Positions 1 to 8,946 of a stretch of DNA of 64,000 bases are shown here, in pieces (within the stretch, counting starts at the first letter, position 1; every line of letters begins with the position of its first letter). A model generated the notes under the pieces. That model saw only the letters and a program-made list of their open reading frames with translations. It did not search any database and was not told the DNA's origin. Made by a program: the position numbers and the translations under genes. This stretch comes from Anaerolineae bacterium. GTDB lineage: Bacteria > Chloroflexota > Anaerolineae > Anaerolineales > UBA4823. Location of the stretch: the NCBI GenBank assembly GCA_003327455.1, contig QOQU01000004.1, positions 326,042 through 390,041 on the forward strand. The letters are read 5' to 3'.

Positions 1-2
1 CA

Positions 3-1112
3 ACCAAAACCCTCCAAAAAGCCTTTCAATTGCTGGAAATCCTGCGTCAAAATCCCGCCGGCTGTTCTGCACCGCAATTGATGCGTCAGCTACAAATGCC
101 ACGCAGTTCCTTCTTCAGCCTGCTCAATCTTCTCAAAGAGGAAGAGTATATTGAGCAAACCCAACCGCGCGGCAATTATCTGGTCGGGCGGCGCTTGCTG
201 GCCTGGATGGGAATGCCTTTACCGCATTGGCGCGAGTGGATCGAAGCCTTCGAGCAGGAAGGGATAACCCACCCGATGGACGAAAGTCTGGCTTTAGCCC
301 TGCCTCATCCTCAAGGCGCCCAGTTACTGGCTGTGCTGCCTGCCAGACGCCGTTTGCAGCCATATTTTCAGGTGGGAGAAGTCCTGTTAAGCCACGAATC
401 AGCCGCCCCTCGCCTTTTTGTTCCCTGGCTGGATGGGAAGATTCGTCAGCAAGGCTATGCATTGTACGAGGGGCGAGAATTGATCGAGCTTGCCTTACCT
501 GTTTGCCGTGATGGAACCAACCCGGCGGCGGCTTTGTTGCTGAGCGCTCCGAGTTCCCGGTTAAATCGAGGAACCTTGCTGAGCTACCTCCCTGCCATGC
601 GCGAGATGGCCATGCGTCTTTCCTACCGCTTCGGAGCAGCCTTTTATTCACCCTACCAGGCTCCAATGATGCCTGCCCTGGCTGAAGAAAGCCCTCTGAG
701 CCGCCAGGATATCGATCAATTCCTGCAGGTGCCGCTGGTCGCCCGCCTTGCCTGTCTCAATCGGGAAGGGAGACCGCATGTTGTGCCGGTTTGGCAAATG
801 TGGGATGGCAAAGCTTTTTATGTAGCTGCCTGGGAAGGCTCTCAATGGGCTGACTACCTGCAAGAAAACCCCTCCGTCTCACTGACCATCGACGAGCCAT
901 GGACGCCCTTACGGCGGGTTGTGGCGCGCGGTGAAGCCGTTCAGCTTCAAGAAGCCGACTACCCGGGTGGTACGCAGGCATTGGTGGCTCGTTTGCGTCA
1001 GCGTTATTTAGGCGAATCGCTCTCAAAACGGGTGAAGGGACGCGCCTGGCAGGCTTTTCGCATTCACCCAACCACTTTACGCGGCTGGCGGGGGTTACCT
1101 CTCGGGTCATGA
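3..1112 (+). CDS. IclR-family regulator fused to a PPOX-type flavin-binding domain (5' end cut by window)
   Basis: The reading frame is open from base 3 and runs [14 protein letters not shown], the usual start of an IclR winged-helix domain, so the true start lies upstream and the TTG at 30 is internal. About 369 residues are visible. Residues 10-65 form the IclR helix-turn-helix, the middle part is an IclR effector-type domain, and the last 130 residues resemble the pyridoxamine-phosphate-oxidase-like split barrel ([19 protein letters not shown], then SVSLTIDEP). Such barrels bind FMN, F420 or haem. The stop overlaps the permease start (ATGA), so it probably regulates the adjoining importer. 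The fusion of IclR with a flavin barrel is unusual; the ligand is not known. Confidence 0.8.
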   Translation, partial: TKTLQKAFQLLEILRQNPAGCSAPQLMRQLQMPRSSFFSLLNLLKEEEYIEQTQPRGNYLVGRRLLAWMGMPLPHWREWIEAFEQEGITHPMDESLALALPHPQGAQLLAVLPARRRLQPYFQVGEVLLSHESAAPRLFVPWLDGKIRQQGYALYEGRELIELALPVCRDGTNPAAALLLSAPSSRLNRGTLLSYLPAMREMAMRLSYRFGAAFYSPYQAPMMPALAEESPLSRQDIDQFLQVPLVARLACLNREGRPHVVPVWQMWDGKAFYVAAWEGSQWADYLQENPSVSLTIDEPWTPLRRVVARGEAVQLQEADYPGGTQALVARLRQRYLGESLSKRVKGRAWQAFRIHPTTLRGWRGLPLGS

Positions 1113-1873
1113 CAGCCAAAACCAGGCTCGATATCGTCAGCGCGGCGCTCATTCTATCGCTTGCCCTGTTGGCCTGGGAGTTTGGGGTACAAATGAGCCA
1201 TACGCCGGTTTATCTTCTGCCCGCTCCCAGCCGCATCTGGAACACCTTTTGGGGTGAGCCGATTTATTACCTTCATGCTCTCTGGATCACCCTGGGCGAA
1301 GCCCTGGGCGGACTGGCTTTGGGTTTGCTGGCAGGAATCGGTGTTGCCGTATGGGTAACCTTGCAGCCACGCCTGGAAGGAGGTGTGATGACCCTGGCGC
1401 TCCTGATTAAATCCATGCCACTGGCCGCAATCGCCCCTCTGTTGACCATCTGGTTGGGTTTCGGGTTGTTACCGAAGGTGATCATTACCGCTCTCCTGAC
1501 CTTTTTTCCCGTGTTGGTCAACACGCTGGTCGGCTTGCAAAGTGCCGATTCTGAAATGCTGGACCTGATGCGCGTCCATCGCGCCACAGCCTGGCAAACC
1601 CTGCGCCATTTACGCGCCTGGCTGGCTTTGCCCTATCTCTTTGCCGCTTTACGGGTAGCGGCGCCGCTCTCTCTGATGGGCGCCGTGATTGCCGAATGGA
1701 CCGGCGCCGGTAGCGGTTTGGGACGGGTGATGTGGCTGGCATATTCAAACCTGAATCTGCCACCTCTCTTTGCCGCCATCTTTGTCGTTTCAACGGTCAG
1801 TATTTTCATTTACCTGTTAATGGTCTGGCTGGAAAAGAAAGCAATGCCCTGGCGAACTCCGTCAGTGGATTAA
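1109..1873 (+). CDS. ABC transporter permease, SsuC/TauC/ThiX-like
   Basis: A 254-residue polytopic inner-membrane protein of the BPD_transp_1 family, with about six hydrophobic segments. The cytoplasmic loop expected to meet the ATPase is seen around residues 145-205 ([20 protein letters not shown], followed by [14 protein letters not shown]). Members of this subfamily carry nitrate, sulfonates, taurine or thiamine-pyrimidine precursors. It overlaps the regulator by four bases and is followed 23 bases later by a binding lipoprotein. No ATPase gene is in this unit within the window; it could lie just upstream of base 1 or be shared with another transporter. The substrate is not determined from sequence. 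Confidence 0.88.
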   Translation: MTAKTRLDIVSAALILSLALLAWEFGVQMSHTPVYLLPAPSRIWNTFWGEPIYYLHALWITLGEALGGLALGLLAGIGVAVWVTLQPRLEGGVMTLALLIKSMPLAAIAPLLTIWLGFGLLPKVIITALLTFFPVLVNTLVGLQSADSEMLDLMRVHRATAWQTLRHLRAWLALPYLFAALRVAAPLSLMGAVIAEWTGAGSGLGRVMWLAYSNLNLPPLFAAIFVVSTVSIFIYLLMVWLEKKAMPWRTPSVD

Positions 1874-1896
1874 TTTTTTCATCAAGGAGGCTTTCA

Positions 1897-2895
1897 ATGC
1901 GAAAAACTTACCGGATTGGCTGGATTTTATCCCTGTTGCTCCTTTCCGCCTGCGCGAGCTTGAATAACCTCAGTTCCACCCCAACCTCTGTTCCTTTTAC
2001 AATGACCTTTATGGCCGGCTATAAACCTCAGGCGAATCTCCCCTTCGTCGGGGCTTATGTGGCAAAAGAAAAAGGCTTTTTCGATGAAGAAGGCTTGCAG
2101 GTCACCATCGAACATTCAGCCGGCCAGGGCGAACACGTGCAACTGTTGGTAGCCGGTAAGGTGCAGGTGACGACGATGGATGCAGCCACCATCCTGCAAC
2201 GGCGTGCCGATCCGGGCCTGCCGGTGGTTTCAATTGCCCTGATCGGGCAACGCGGTCAGCAGGCCTATGCTGCCCTGGCAGAGCGCGGCCTCAACACCCC
2301 CAAGGATTGGGAAGGAAAAACGGTCGGATATAAAGGCACACCCCCTCCAGATCTATTTGCCCTGTTGAGCGCCGCAGGGGCAGATGTTGACAAGGTCTCC
2401 CTGGTCAATGTCGGCTTTGATCCACGCCTTTTGACCGAAGGAAAAGTGGACGTCTACCCCCTCTTCAAATCCAACGAACCTTATTTGATTCGCCAGTGGG
2501 GATATGAAATTACCCTGTGGGAGGCTGCCGACTATGGTGTGCCAACCCTGGGCCTGGCCTATGTCGCCAGCGAGGATTTTCTTAGAGATCACCCCGAAGA
2601 ATTGCGGCGTTTTCTGCGCGCAGCTTTGCGTGGGATTGAGTACGCAGCCGCCCACATAGATGAAGCCGTCCAGATTGTGCTGAAATATAGCGGCCAGGAG
2701 AGCGATGCGAGCCATATGCGCTACATGCTGGAGACAGAGTTGGAAGATGCTCAAAATCCGAACGGCTTTGGCGCCCAAACCCAAGCCCAATGGCAGGCGT
2801 TGGCAGAAATGCTCCTTCGTTATCAGGCCCTGCCTAAAGCGGTTGAGGTTGAAAAAGCGTTCACAGACGACCTGCTGCCGGTGAAGAACCCCTAG
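1897..2895 (+). CDS. ABC transporter substrate-binding lipoprotein, NMT1/THI5-like
   Basis: The ATG at 1897 is chosen because AAGGAGG lies at 1884-1890 and a lipoprotein signal follows (hydrophobic stretch then LLSACAS, Cys at residue 23). The open frame extends upstream into the permease gene but has no such start. The 332-residue product has the NMT1/SsuA-like fold: an N-terminal FMAGYKPQANLPFVGAYVAK strand, the EKGFFDEEGLQV element, and a hinge near residues 130-150. It would capture a small ligand outside the cytoplasmic membrane and hand it to the permease just upstream. It pairs with the IclR/flavin regulator; thiamine precursor, flavin-like or sulfonate ligands are possibilities, none proven. 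Confidence 0.88.
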   Translation: MRKTYRIGWILSLLLLSACASLNNLSSTPTSVPFTMTFMAGYKPQANLPFVGAYVAKEKGFFDEEGLQVTIEHSAGQGEHVQLLVAGKVQVTTMDAATILQRRADPGLPVVSIALIGQRGQQAYAALAERGLNTPKDWEGKTVGYKGTPPPDLFALLSAAGADVDKVSLVNVGFDPRLLTEGKVDVYPLFKSNEPYLIRQWGYEITLWEAADYGVPTLGLAYVASEDFLRDHPEELRRFLRAALRGIEYAAAHIDEAVQIVLKYSGQESDASHMRYMLETELEDAQNPNGFGAQTQAQWQALAEMLLRYQALPKAVEVEKAFTDDLLPVKNP

Positions 2896-2905
2896 GTAGA
2901 GTTTT

Positions 2906-3223
2906 TCATGCCGCATAGATTTCCTCGATATCGGCGAGGACTGAGTCGCGAATGAGCGGCTTTAATCCGTCCATGGGAACCAAATCAACCGGGCGATGGA
3001 ACAACTCTGCAAGTTCGCGTTGCAGGCGCGAGAAAGTAAGCAGCCCGATTCTCGCATTTGGTAGAAAGGACACCAGCACATCCACGTCGCTATCCGCGCT
3101 GAAATTATTTCCCAACACAGAACCAAACAAAGCCAGTTTTTGCACCTGATAACGGCGGCAGAGCGCAATCAGTTCCTTTTTGGGAATCTTAATTTTCACT
3201 CGCGAAGGATTGGATGTTGCCAT
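2906..3223 (-). CDS. MNT-type nucleotidyltransferase domain protein (orphan)
   Basis: A 105-residue protein starting at the second ATG (MATSNPS), because the first start would add an unsupported Cys-rich stretch. It carries the pol-beta-like signature GSVLGNNFSADSDVDVLV (G-S, ten residues, D-x-D) and a later RPVDLVP aspartate, the three acidic residues that bind Mg-nucleotide. Small proteins of this type usually are MntA antitoxins that AMPylate a HEPN toxin. No HEPN gene is adjacent, unlike the pair at 38.3-39.1 kb, so it is either a solitary remnant, acts on the distant HEPN protein, or has another role. It converges with the binding-protein gene, ten bases apart. Confidence 0.75.
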   Translation of the reverse strand: MATSNPSRVKIKIPKKELIALCRRYQVQKLALFGSVLGNNFSADSDVDVLVSFLPNARIGLLTFSRLQRELAELFHRPVDLVPMDGLKPLIRDSVLADIEEIYAA

Positions 3224-3432
3224 GTCCGTAATTATACAACAAAGCCACTCCGACAAATCCTGCCTGGATAGGGCAGGATGATGAACGGTCGGTTGAGACG
3301 TTGGCTGGATTGCATTTCATTGCCTGTGCGATCTTGATGACACATCCGTTCATAAGTTTCATGGTGCAAAGTTCATAACAGACTCTAGCATGTCTGGCAA
3401 GGGAAGAAGAAGTCCGCAAAGCAAGCGGTTTT

Positions 3433-4254
3433 TTACTTCCCCAGCCACCAGGCAACCAGATAATATCCCAGAACCCCTGCCCAGATCCAGGAGTCAATGC
3501 GATCGAAGATGCCACCATGGCCTGGCAGGATATGGCTTGAATCCTTCACGCCCGCCTGGCGTTTGATCATGCTCTCGCCGAGGTCGCCAAGCGGCGTAAG
3601 CGCCGAGAGTATCAAGCCCAAAACAGCCCCCTTCCAGGGCGCAATCGCCGTCGCCTGCCCGGCACCCAAACTCCACAAGGCAGCCAGAGCCCAACCCGAC
3701 AGTGTCCCGCTGGCCAGCCCTGCCCAATAGCCTTCCCAGGTTTTATGCGGGCTGAGACGAGGGGAAAAAGGGCGTTTTCCAAAGCGGCTGCCGATCAGGT
3801 AAGCCCCGCTATCTGCCAGCCAGACCGCTGGCAGGGCAATCAAGAACCACCACTTGCCTTCAGGCAATGCCCGCAAAGAGACCAGGTAAGAGGCCAGCCA
3901 GCCGCAATAGATCATGCCCATCATCGAGACGGCAAAATCGGTGGCTGCCTGCTGACGACCGCGCTCAAAGTCGATCAGGTGATAGGTCATGCTGCCCAGG
4001 ATCACCAGGCTGAGCGCAAAAGCAGCGCCTTCAAAGCCGCCTTGATGGCGGGCAAGCACCAGCAAAGCTGCCCCGACGGGCATTCCCCACTCCGTAGCCC
4101 GATAACCGACCTTGCCGAGCATGTGCGCCACCTCCCAGGCCGCCACCCCACTCAACAGAGCCACAACCAGCGCTAAGGGCAAGCCTCCCAGAGCAATCAC
4201 CCACGCCCCAAGGGGGAGGAGCACAATGGCAACAATGAGGCGGCTAGCCAGCAT
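3433..4254 (-). CDS. cdsA: Phosphatidate cytidylyltransferase
   Basis: Makes CDP-diacylglycerol from phosphatidate and CTP for phospholipid synthesis in the cytoplasmic membrane. The 273-residue product has about seven to eight hydrophobic segments and the family signature near its C-terminus: [18 protein letters not shown] followed by [14 protein letters not shown]. The length matches the family. Its ATG lies 11 bases inside the end of uppS, and frr precedes uppS, giving the usual bacterial order frr-uppS-cdsA. The dxr and rseP genes that often follow are absent here; an orphan nucleotidyltransferase follows instead after a 209-base spacer in which nothing else is recognised. Confidence 0.95.
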   Translation of the reverse strand: MLASRLIVAIVLLPLGAWVIALGGLPLALVVALLSGVAAWEVAHMLGKVGYRATEWGMPVGAALLVLARHQGGFEGAAFALSLVILGSMTYHLIDFERGRQQAATDFAVSMMGMIYCGWLASYLVSLRALPEGKWWFLIALPAVWLADSGAYLIGSRFGKRPFSPRLSPHKTWEGYWAGLASGTLSGWALAALWSLGAGQATAIAPWKGAVLGLILSALTPLGDLGESMIKRQAGVKDSSHILPGHGGIFDRIDSWIWAGVLGYYLVAWWLGK

Positions 4255-4996
4255 TCGGCGTGGTTTCCTTGTCTTTGGAGATCACTCCGCCATAGCGACG
4301 TTCCCGACGGCTATACTCGATAATCGCCTTGCGTAACTCTTCCTTGTCAAAATCAGGCCAGTAAGTGGGGGTGAAATACCATTCAGAGTAAGCTCCCTGC
4401 CAGATTAAGAAATTACTGCCGCGCAGTTCTCCCGAAGTGCGGATGATCAAGTCGGGGTCAGGCACACCTGCGGTAAACAGGTAACGGCTGATCAGTTCAT
4501 CGGTGATGTCTTCTTTCGGAATGCCGTCTTCGATAATCCGCTTGATGGCGCACACGATTTCATCGCGGCCACCGTAATTGAACGCCACGTTGAGGATCAG
4601 GCGGTCATTGTTCCGGGTGTATTCCACCGCCTGTAAGACCTTTTGGCGCAGGATCGGCTTAAGTCCGTCTAAGCGGCCAATATGGCGCAATTGCACGCCT
4701 TGATCGTGCAGTTGTTGCAGTTCGCGGTCAATGACGTCCTCGAGGATGCGCATCAACCCCTGCACTTCTTCGGCAGGGCGCCCCCAGTTTTCGGTCGAAA
4801 AGGCGTACAGGGTCAAATATTTGACGCCAAATTCAATACAGGCTTCAATGATGCGGCGTAAGTTCTCCGTGCCGGCGCGATGACCTGCCAGCCGGGGCAA
4901 GCCGCGCGCCAGCGCCCAGCGTCCGTTGCCATCCATGATAATTGCAATATGGGTGGGGATTTTTTGAGGGAGGGAAGAGGTATCTGCTGATTCCAT
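4244..4996 (-). CDS. uppS: Isoprenyl (undecaprenyl) diphosphate synthase
   Basis: A cis-prenyltransferase that condenses isopentenyl diphosphate onto farnesyl diphosphate to build the lipid carrier for cell-wall and glycan precursors. Motifs are complete: [13 protein letters not shown] near residue 16 with the catalytic Asp, [10 protein letters not shown] in the middle, and [20 protein letters not shown] near the C-terminus. The ATG at 4996 gives 250 residues with a normal short N-terminal extension; a TTG at 5026 would add ten residues and cannot be excluded, as no strong ribosome binding site decides. It sits between frr and cdsA on the same strand and is most likely co-transcribed with both. 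Confidence 0.94.
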   Translation of the reverse strand: MESADTSSLPQKIPTHIAIIMDGNGRWALARGLPRLAGHRAGTENLRRIIEACIEFGVKYLTLYAFSTENWGRPAEEVQGLMRILEDVIDRELQQLHDQGVQLRHIGRLDGLKPILRQKVLQAVEYTRNNDRLILNVAFNYGGRDEIVCAIKRIIEDGIPKEDITDELISRYLFTAGVPDPDLIIRTSGELRGSNFLIWQGAYSEWYFTPTYWPDFDKEELRKAIIEYSRRERRYGGVISKDKETTPNAG

Positions 4997-5051
4997 TTTA
5001 GCTTGAGGAAATCCAGGGGGAAGCAACCCGCTTCAAGCCGCTTGCCTGCCC

Positions 5052-5609
5052 CTAAATCTCCATGATTTCCTTTTCCTTTCGTTCACCAATTTTATTAATT
5101 TCTTCGATATATCGGTCGGTAATCTTCTGAAGTTCCGCTTCACCTTTCTGCAACTCATCTTCAGAGATTAATTTTTCCTGTTGAAGCTCACGCAGGTCGC
5201 GAATGCTATCGCGGCGCACATTGCGAGCCGCCACGCGGGCTTCCTCGACCCGGTTATGCACCACTTTAACCAGTTCCCGCCGACGCTCTTCGGTGAGGGG
5301 AGGTAAGATCAGGCGGATGGTTTTTCCGTCATTGTTAGGCGTCAAACCGAGATCCGAAGCCAGGATTGCTCGCTCGATTGCCTTTAGCGAGGAACTATCG
5401 AAAGGGCGAATGAGTAACATGCGCGGCTCCGGCACACTGATGGTGGCAAGCTGAACCAGAGGGGTACTGACGCCGTAGTATTCGACCTGTAAGCGCTCGA
5501 CCAGCGCCGGGCTGGCCCGTCCCGTGCGGATACCGCTCAAGTCTTCTTCAAGCGATTGGATAGCGCCCTTCATACGCGCTTCGGCCTCTTTGTAAACATC
5601 GTTTAGCAT
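5052..5609 (-). CDS. frr: Ribosome recycling factor
   Basis: Releases ribosomes from mRNA after termination together with EF-G. The 185-residue length is standard, and the protein opens with MLNDVYKEAEARMKGAIQSL and contains GIRTGRASPALVERLQVEYY, both typical. The rest is the long charged three-helix bundle characteristic of the family (RREL..VHNRVEEARVAARNVRRD). A ribosome binding site GGAGGAG lies nine bases before the ATG on the minus strand. It heads the frr-uppS-cdsA run. The pyrH and tsf genes that often precede frr are not here; the region upstream holds the divergent metal-transport promoter instead. Confidence 0.97.
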   Translation of the reverse strand: MLNDVYKEAEARMKGAIQSLEEDLSGIRTGRASPALVERLQVEYYGVSTPLVQLATISVPEPRMLLIRPFDSSSLKAIERAILASDLGLTPNNDGKTIRLILPPLTEERRRELVKVVHNRVEEARVAARNVRRDSIRDLRELQQEKLISEDELQKGEAELQKITDRYIEEINKIGERKEKEIMEI

Positions 5610-5944
5610 TTTTCACTCCTCCAACGATCCAGGTGTTGTTCGAGTTTATCGCTCGAGCCTGTTCAGGTTGGTTTCATTAATTATCACATAAAACTGGTCG
5701 TTCTCAGCTTCCAATTTTAACATTTTCGCAAGAGCTCTTTTTGTGTTGGAGACCGGGGATCAAGAGCAAAGATTTTTTCTGATGTGAGTTTGTGAGTTGC
5801 AACGGCAGAACAAAGGTGACCATTTTATGATGGGCTGGCATCGAATTGCCTTTCCTGGTTTACAAACACCACGCTTTCATCCTACCTGTAAGGATACCCG
5901 AAAAATTGCTGAGAGGGAAGAGGAATTTGAACCTTGCCAGATCC
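5610..5944. other. Intergenic region between divergent frr and metal-transport operons
   Basis: This 335-base stretch separates two divergently transcribed operons. The left part must contain the frr promoter (AT-rich around 5680-5730), but no clear consensus was found. The right part includes a CTGAGA plus GAACC stretch near 5909-5932 that briefly looks like a TPP riboswitch but lacks the conserved 3' half. No convincing gene was found. Confidence 0.5.
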
Positions 5945-5973
5945 TTGACAACCGCCCCATTCCAGAGTATTAT
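5945..5973 (+). promoter_or_regulatory. Consensus sigma-70 promoter of the metal-importer operon
   Basis: TTGACA at 5945-5950 and TATTAT at 5968-5973 are separated by exactly 17 bases, close to a perfect housekeeping promoter. The predicted transcription start, about 5980, falls inside the Fur-box-like sequence, so a bound repressor would block initiation. The first gene starts at 6014. Confidence 0.85.
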
Positions 5974-5976
5974 TTT

Positions 5977-5995
5977 GATATTGATATTCATTTTC
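5977..5995 (+). promoter_or_regulatory. Fur/Zur-box-like operator
   Basis: The 19 bases GATATTGATATTCATTTTC match the E. coli Fur box consensus (GATAATGATAATCATTATC, known from the family) at 16 of 19 positions. The site directly follows the -10 element and covers the predicted start of transcription. The last gene of the same operon encodes a Fur-family protein, so a self-repressing loop responding to a divalent metal is inferred. Which metal is sensed cannot be read from the site alone. Confidence 0.75.
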
Positions 5996-6013
5996 ATTTA
6001 GGAGTGTGATCCA

Positions 6014-7009
6014 ATGAAGTTTCTTCGCCAGATCCTAACATTTTCTTTGCTCTTACCCTGGCTGGTGTCCTGTGCAACGCCTGCCCCAACGGCTGTGCCA
6101 CAGACGCAAAAGTTGCGCGTGCTGGCAACCACGACTCTGGTGGGCGATGTGGTGGGCAATATCACCGGCGAGGCAGTAGAGCTTTCGGTGTTATTGCCGA
6201 TCGGTGCCGACCCTCATTCCTTTACCCCTACCCCTCAGGATGTGGCAAAGGTGAGCCAGGCCGATCTGATCTTTGCCAACGGCGCCGGGCTGGAAGAGTT
6301 CTTACAAGCCCTGCTGGAAAGCGCCGGCGCCGCAGAAAAAGTCGTTGAAGTGTCGGAGGGTATCGCTCTTTTACAAGGTGAAGCTCATTCCCATGCGGGT
6401 GATGAAGAGCACGCCGGGGAGACCACACCAACAAAGGAAGCAACCGCTGAAGGTGAGCATGACCAGGAGCAGGAGCACGCTACCGGTGACCCGCACACCT
6501 GGTTCGACCCCAATCTGGTGATGATCTGGGTAGAAAATATTACCAGGACGCTGAGTGAAAAAGACCCCCAGAACGCGACAATCTACCAGAAAAATGCGGA
6601 AGCCTACACCGCTCAACTCCGCGAACTCGATCAATGGATCCGTCAACAGGTGGAGACCATCCCACCTGAAAATCGGCTGCTGGTTACCGATCACAAAACG
6701 TTTGGCTACTTTGCCGAGCGGTATGGGTTCACCCAGGTGGGAGCTGTCTTGCCGGGCTTTTCCACCCTCGCTGAACCCTCCGCACAAGAATTGGCCGCTT
6801 TAGAAGACGCCATTCGTCAATTGAGTGTGAAAGCGATCTTCGTCGGAACGACGGTGAATCCCAATCTTGCCCAGCGCATCGCCGAAGATACGGGTGTTAA
6901 ACTGGTTTATCTTTATACCGGGTCTCTCTCCGAAAAAGATGGCCCGGCCAATACCTATCTCAATTTCATGCGCTACAATGTCGCTGCTATTGTCGAAGCT
7001 TTGCAATAA
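6014..7009 (+). CDS. Metal ABC transporter substrate-binding lipoprotein, ZnuA/TroA-like
   Basis: A 331-residue lipoprotein (signal ending LVSCATP, Cys about residue 20) of the cluster A-I metal-binding family. TroA-type ligand regions are visible: GADPHSFTPTPQDV, GDPHTWFDPNLV, VTDHKTFGYFAERYG, and a late region around VKAIFVGTTVNPNLA. Between the first two lies a loop of about 40 residues rich in His, Asp and Glu (HSHAGDEEHAGE, GEHDQEQEHATG), a hallmark of zinc-binding members that helps collect metal outside the membrane. The ribosome binding site AGGAG lies before ATG 6014. It is followed by its ATPase, permease and a Fur-family regulator. Zinc is most likely; manganese remains possible. 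Confidence 0.93.
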   Translation: MKFLRQILTFSLLLPWLVSCATPAPTAVPQTQKLRVLATTTLVGDVVGNITGEAVELSVLLPIGADPHSFTPTPQDVAKVSQADLIFANGAGLEEFLQALLESAGAAEKVVEVSEGIALLQGEAHSHAGDEEHAGETTPTKEATAEGEHDQEQEHATGDPHTWFDPNLVMIWVENITRTLSEKDPQNATIYQKNAEAYTAQLRELDQWIRQQVETIPPENRLLVTDHKTFGYFAERYGFTQVGAVLPGFSTLAEPSAQELAALEDAIRQLSVKAIFVGTTVNPNLAQRIAEDTGVKLVYLYTGSLSEKDGPANTYLNFMRYNVAAIVEALQ

Positions 7010-7244
7010 CCGCCGTTCGGGATTTGCAAAACAAACGCCCTCCTGGCATGGATTCCGGCAAACTCACCCGCCCGATAAAACCCTTCAGGACGTTTCAACG
7101 CTCTATCCCGAATGGAGTAAAATAACCGACGAATGGATCAAGGTTTCACTGAGAATGAGAGAGCGAACGCGAGACAGTCGCCTCCCTCTTCCCAGGCCTT
7201 AAAACCGTTCTCTATTCCCGGTTATGTACGGAAATGAGGCCCGT

Positions 7245-8087
7245 ATGACCCTGCGAGATGAGCTAACCCGCACCAAACACTGGATCGTTCACCGCCATCC
7301 CCACGAGGCGGAAAGTCCTTTGTTGCGCCTGGAGAATGTCAGCCTGTGGTATGACGGGCAGCCCGCTTTGCAAGACATTTCGTTCGAGTTGCAAAGCGGC
7401 GAACAGCTTGCGGTGGTCGGGCCAAACGGAGCCGGAAAAAGCACGCTGATGAAAATCATCGCCGGGGTGCTGAAACCAACCCAGGGAGACGTGCACATCT
7501 ACGGGCACGCCCCGGATGGACATATCTGTATCGCCTATGTGCCGCAACGCAATGCCGTGGATTGGAATTTCCCCATCACCGTCAGGGATGTGGTGATGAT
7601 GGGGCGCATCGGAAAGATCGGCTTCTTTCGCAGCCCCGGGCGTTCTGACTGGCAGCGGGTTCGCCAGGCGTTGGAGACCGTCGGCATTCAAGCCCTGGCC
7701 GATCGCCCCATCCATGCCCTCTCCGGCGGTCAACAACAACGCATGTTTCTCGCTCGCGCCCTCGCTCAGGAAGCCGAACTGATCCTGATGGATGAACCCT
7801 TGAGCGGTCTCGATTTACCGGCCCAAGAAGAGTTGCTGGCGCTTTTACCCACCTTGCAGCAAAGGGGAATCGCACTGCTCTTTGCTCTGCACGATCTGAG
7901 TCTGGCACGCCAGCATTTTTCCAAACTCATGCTGCTCAATCGTCAGTTGATCGCTTTGGGGCAACCGGATGAGGTGCTCAAAGCTTCCAATCTGCGGCGG
8001 GCTTATGGAGGTCACTTGCAAATTGTGCCCGACGAGGGGAACTGGTTAGGCTTAAGCGATACCTGTTGCAGTGATGGGGAAGGTTAA
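7245..8087 (+). CDS. Metal ABC transporter ATP-binding protein, ZnuC-like
   Basis: The 280-residue ATPase subunit has Walker A GPNGAGKST, signature LSGGQQQRM, and Walker B LILMDEPLSGLD, and drives import through the neighbouring permease. ATG 7245 is preferred because GAGG precedes it with good spacing; an in-frame ATG at 7224 would add seven residues without a ribosome binding site. The N-terminus is His-rich (KHWIVHRHPHE), possibly a metal-binding extension. A 235-base gap separates it from the binding-protein gene; nothing was recognised there. The permease starts three bases after its stop. Confidence 0.94.
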   Translation: MTLRDELTRTKHWIVHRHPHEAESPLLRLENVSLWYDGQPALQDISFELQSGEQLAVVGPNGAGKSTLMKIIAGVLKPTQGDVHIYGHAPDGHICIAYVPQRNAVDWNFPITVRDVVMMGRIGKIGFFRSPGRSDWQRVRQALETVGIQALADRPIHALSGGQQQRMFLARALAQEAELILMDEPLSGLDLPAQEELLALLPTLQQRGIALLFALHDLSLARQHFSKLMLLNRQLIALGQPDEVLKASNLRRAYGGHLQIVPDEGNWLGLSDTCCSDGEG

Positions 8088-8090
8088 GCA

Positions 8091-8942
8091 ATGTTCGAGT
8101 GGTTGTGGACACCATTGCAGTACGCTTTTATGTGGCGCGGCTTGATTGCGGTGGTCTTGATGGGCAGTGTTTGCGCGGTCGTCGGCACGTTTGTTGTGCT
8201 ACGCGGCATGGCCTTTTTTGGAGACGCACTGGCGCATACCATTCTACCAGGCGTGGCGATCGGTTACATCCTTAACGGTGGCAATACCAGTGGCTTGTTC
8301 TGGTGGGCATTAGGAGCTGCTCTGCTCAGCGCAATCGGTATCGGCGCCATCAGTCACGGCGGCCGCATCAAGGAAGACACGGCAATCGGGATTGTCTTTG
8401 CCGGGATGTTTGCTTTAGGGATTACGTTAATCTCGACTGTGCGCAGCTACTCGGTTGACCTGTCTCATTTTCTATTTGGGGATGTCCTGGGGGTGCGCGA
8501 TCGAGACCTGTGGCTTTCGGCGATCTTTGGTGCTGTGGTGCTGACGGCGGTGATCGGTTTTTATAAAGAATTCCTGACGCTCTCCTTTGATCCCGTTTTG
8601 GCGACAACCCTGCGTTTACCGGTCAGATTCTTGAACTACTTCCTGATGTTGTTAATGGCACTGGCAATTGTGATTTCGTTGCAAACCGTCGGCGTAGCTT
8701 TGATGGTGGCAATGCTGATTACGCCAGCAGCCACCGCTTACCTGCTCACCCCCCGCCTGCCGCGCATGATCTGGGTCGCGGCTTTGATTGCCTCCTTTAG
8801 CGGCGGTGTGGGGCTATACCTCTCATATTATCTTGGCATTGCTTCGGGTGGGGCAATTGTCCTGGTTGCAACCTGCCTCTTCCTTCTGGTGTGGCTGGGA
8901 CAAGCCGTCCGACGTCAAGTTCGGAGCAAAACAGGAGGCTAA
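8091..8942 (+). CDS. Metal ABC transporter permease, ZnuB/MntB-like (ABC-3 family)
   Basis: A 283-residue inner-membrane protein with about eight hydrophobic segments, matching the ABC-3 family that imports zinc, manganese or iron. Family landmarks include GTFVVLRGMAFFGDALAHTI near residues 35-52, EDTAIGIVFAGMFALGI near 95, and the coupling segment near FLTLSFDPVLATTLRLP. It lies three bases downstream of the ATPase and five bases upstream of the Fur-family gene, so the four genes form one operon: binding protein, ATPase, permease, regulator. Confidence 0.95.
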   Translation: MFEWLWTPLQYAFMWRGLIAVVLMGSVCAVVGTFVVLRGMAFFGDALAHTILPGVAIGYILNGGNTSGLFWWALGAALLSAIGIGAISHGGRIKEDTAIGIVFAGMFALGITLISTVRSYSVDLSHFLFGDVLGVRDRDLWLSAIFGAVVLTAVIGFYKEFLTLSFDPVLATTLRLPVRFLNYFLMLLMALAIVISLQTVGVALMVAMLITPAATAYLLTPRLPRMIWVAALIASFSGGVGLYLSYYLGIASGGAIVLVATCLFLLVWLGQAVRRQVRSKTGG

Positions 8943-8946
8943 CGGA

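Noticed and set aside
5905..5945. TPP riboswitch-like sequence before the metal operon
   Set aside because: GCTGAGAGGG and GAACC are present in order, but the conserved 3' half is missing and the segment lies upstream of the -35 box, outside the predicted transcript.
5797..6009. 70-residue frame in front of the metal-binding protein gene
   Set aside because: It overlaps the promoter and operator and shows no ribosome binding site or conserved features.
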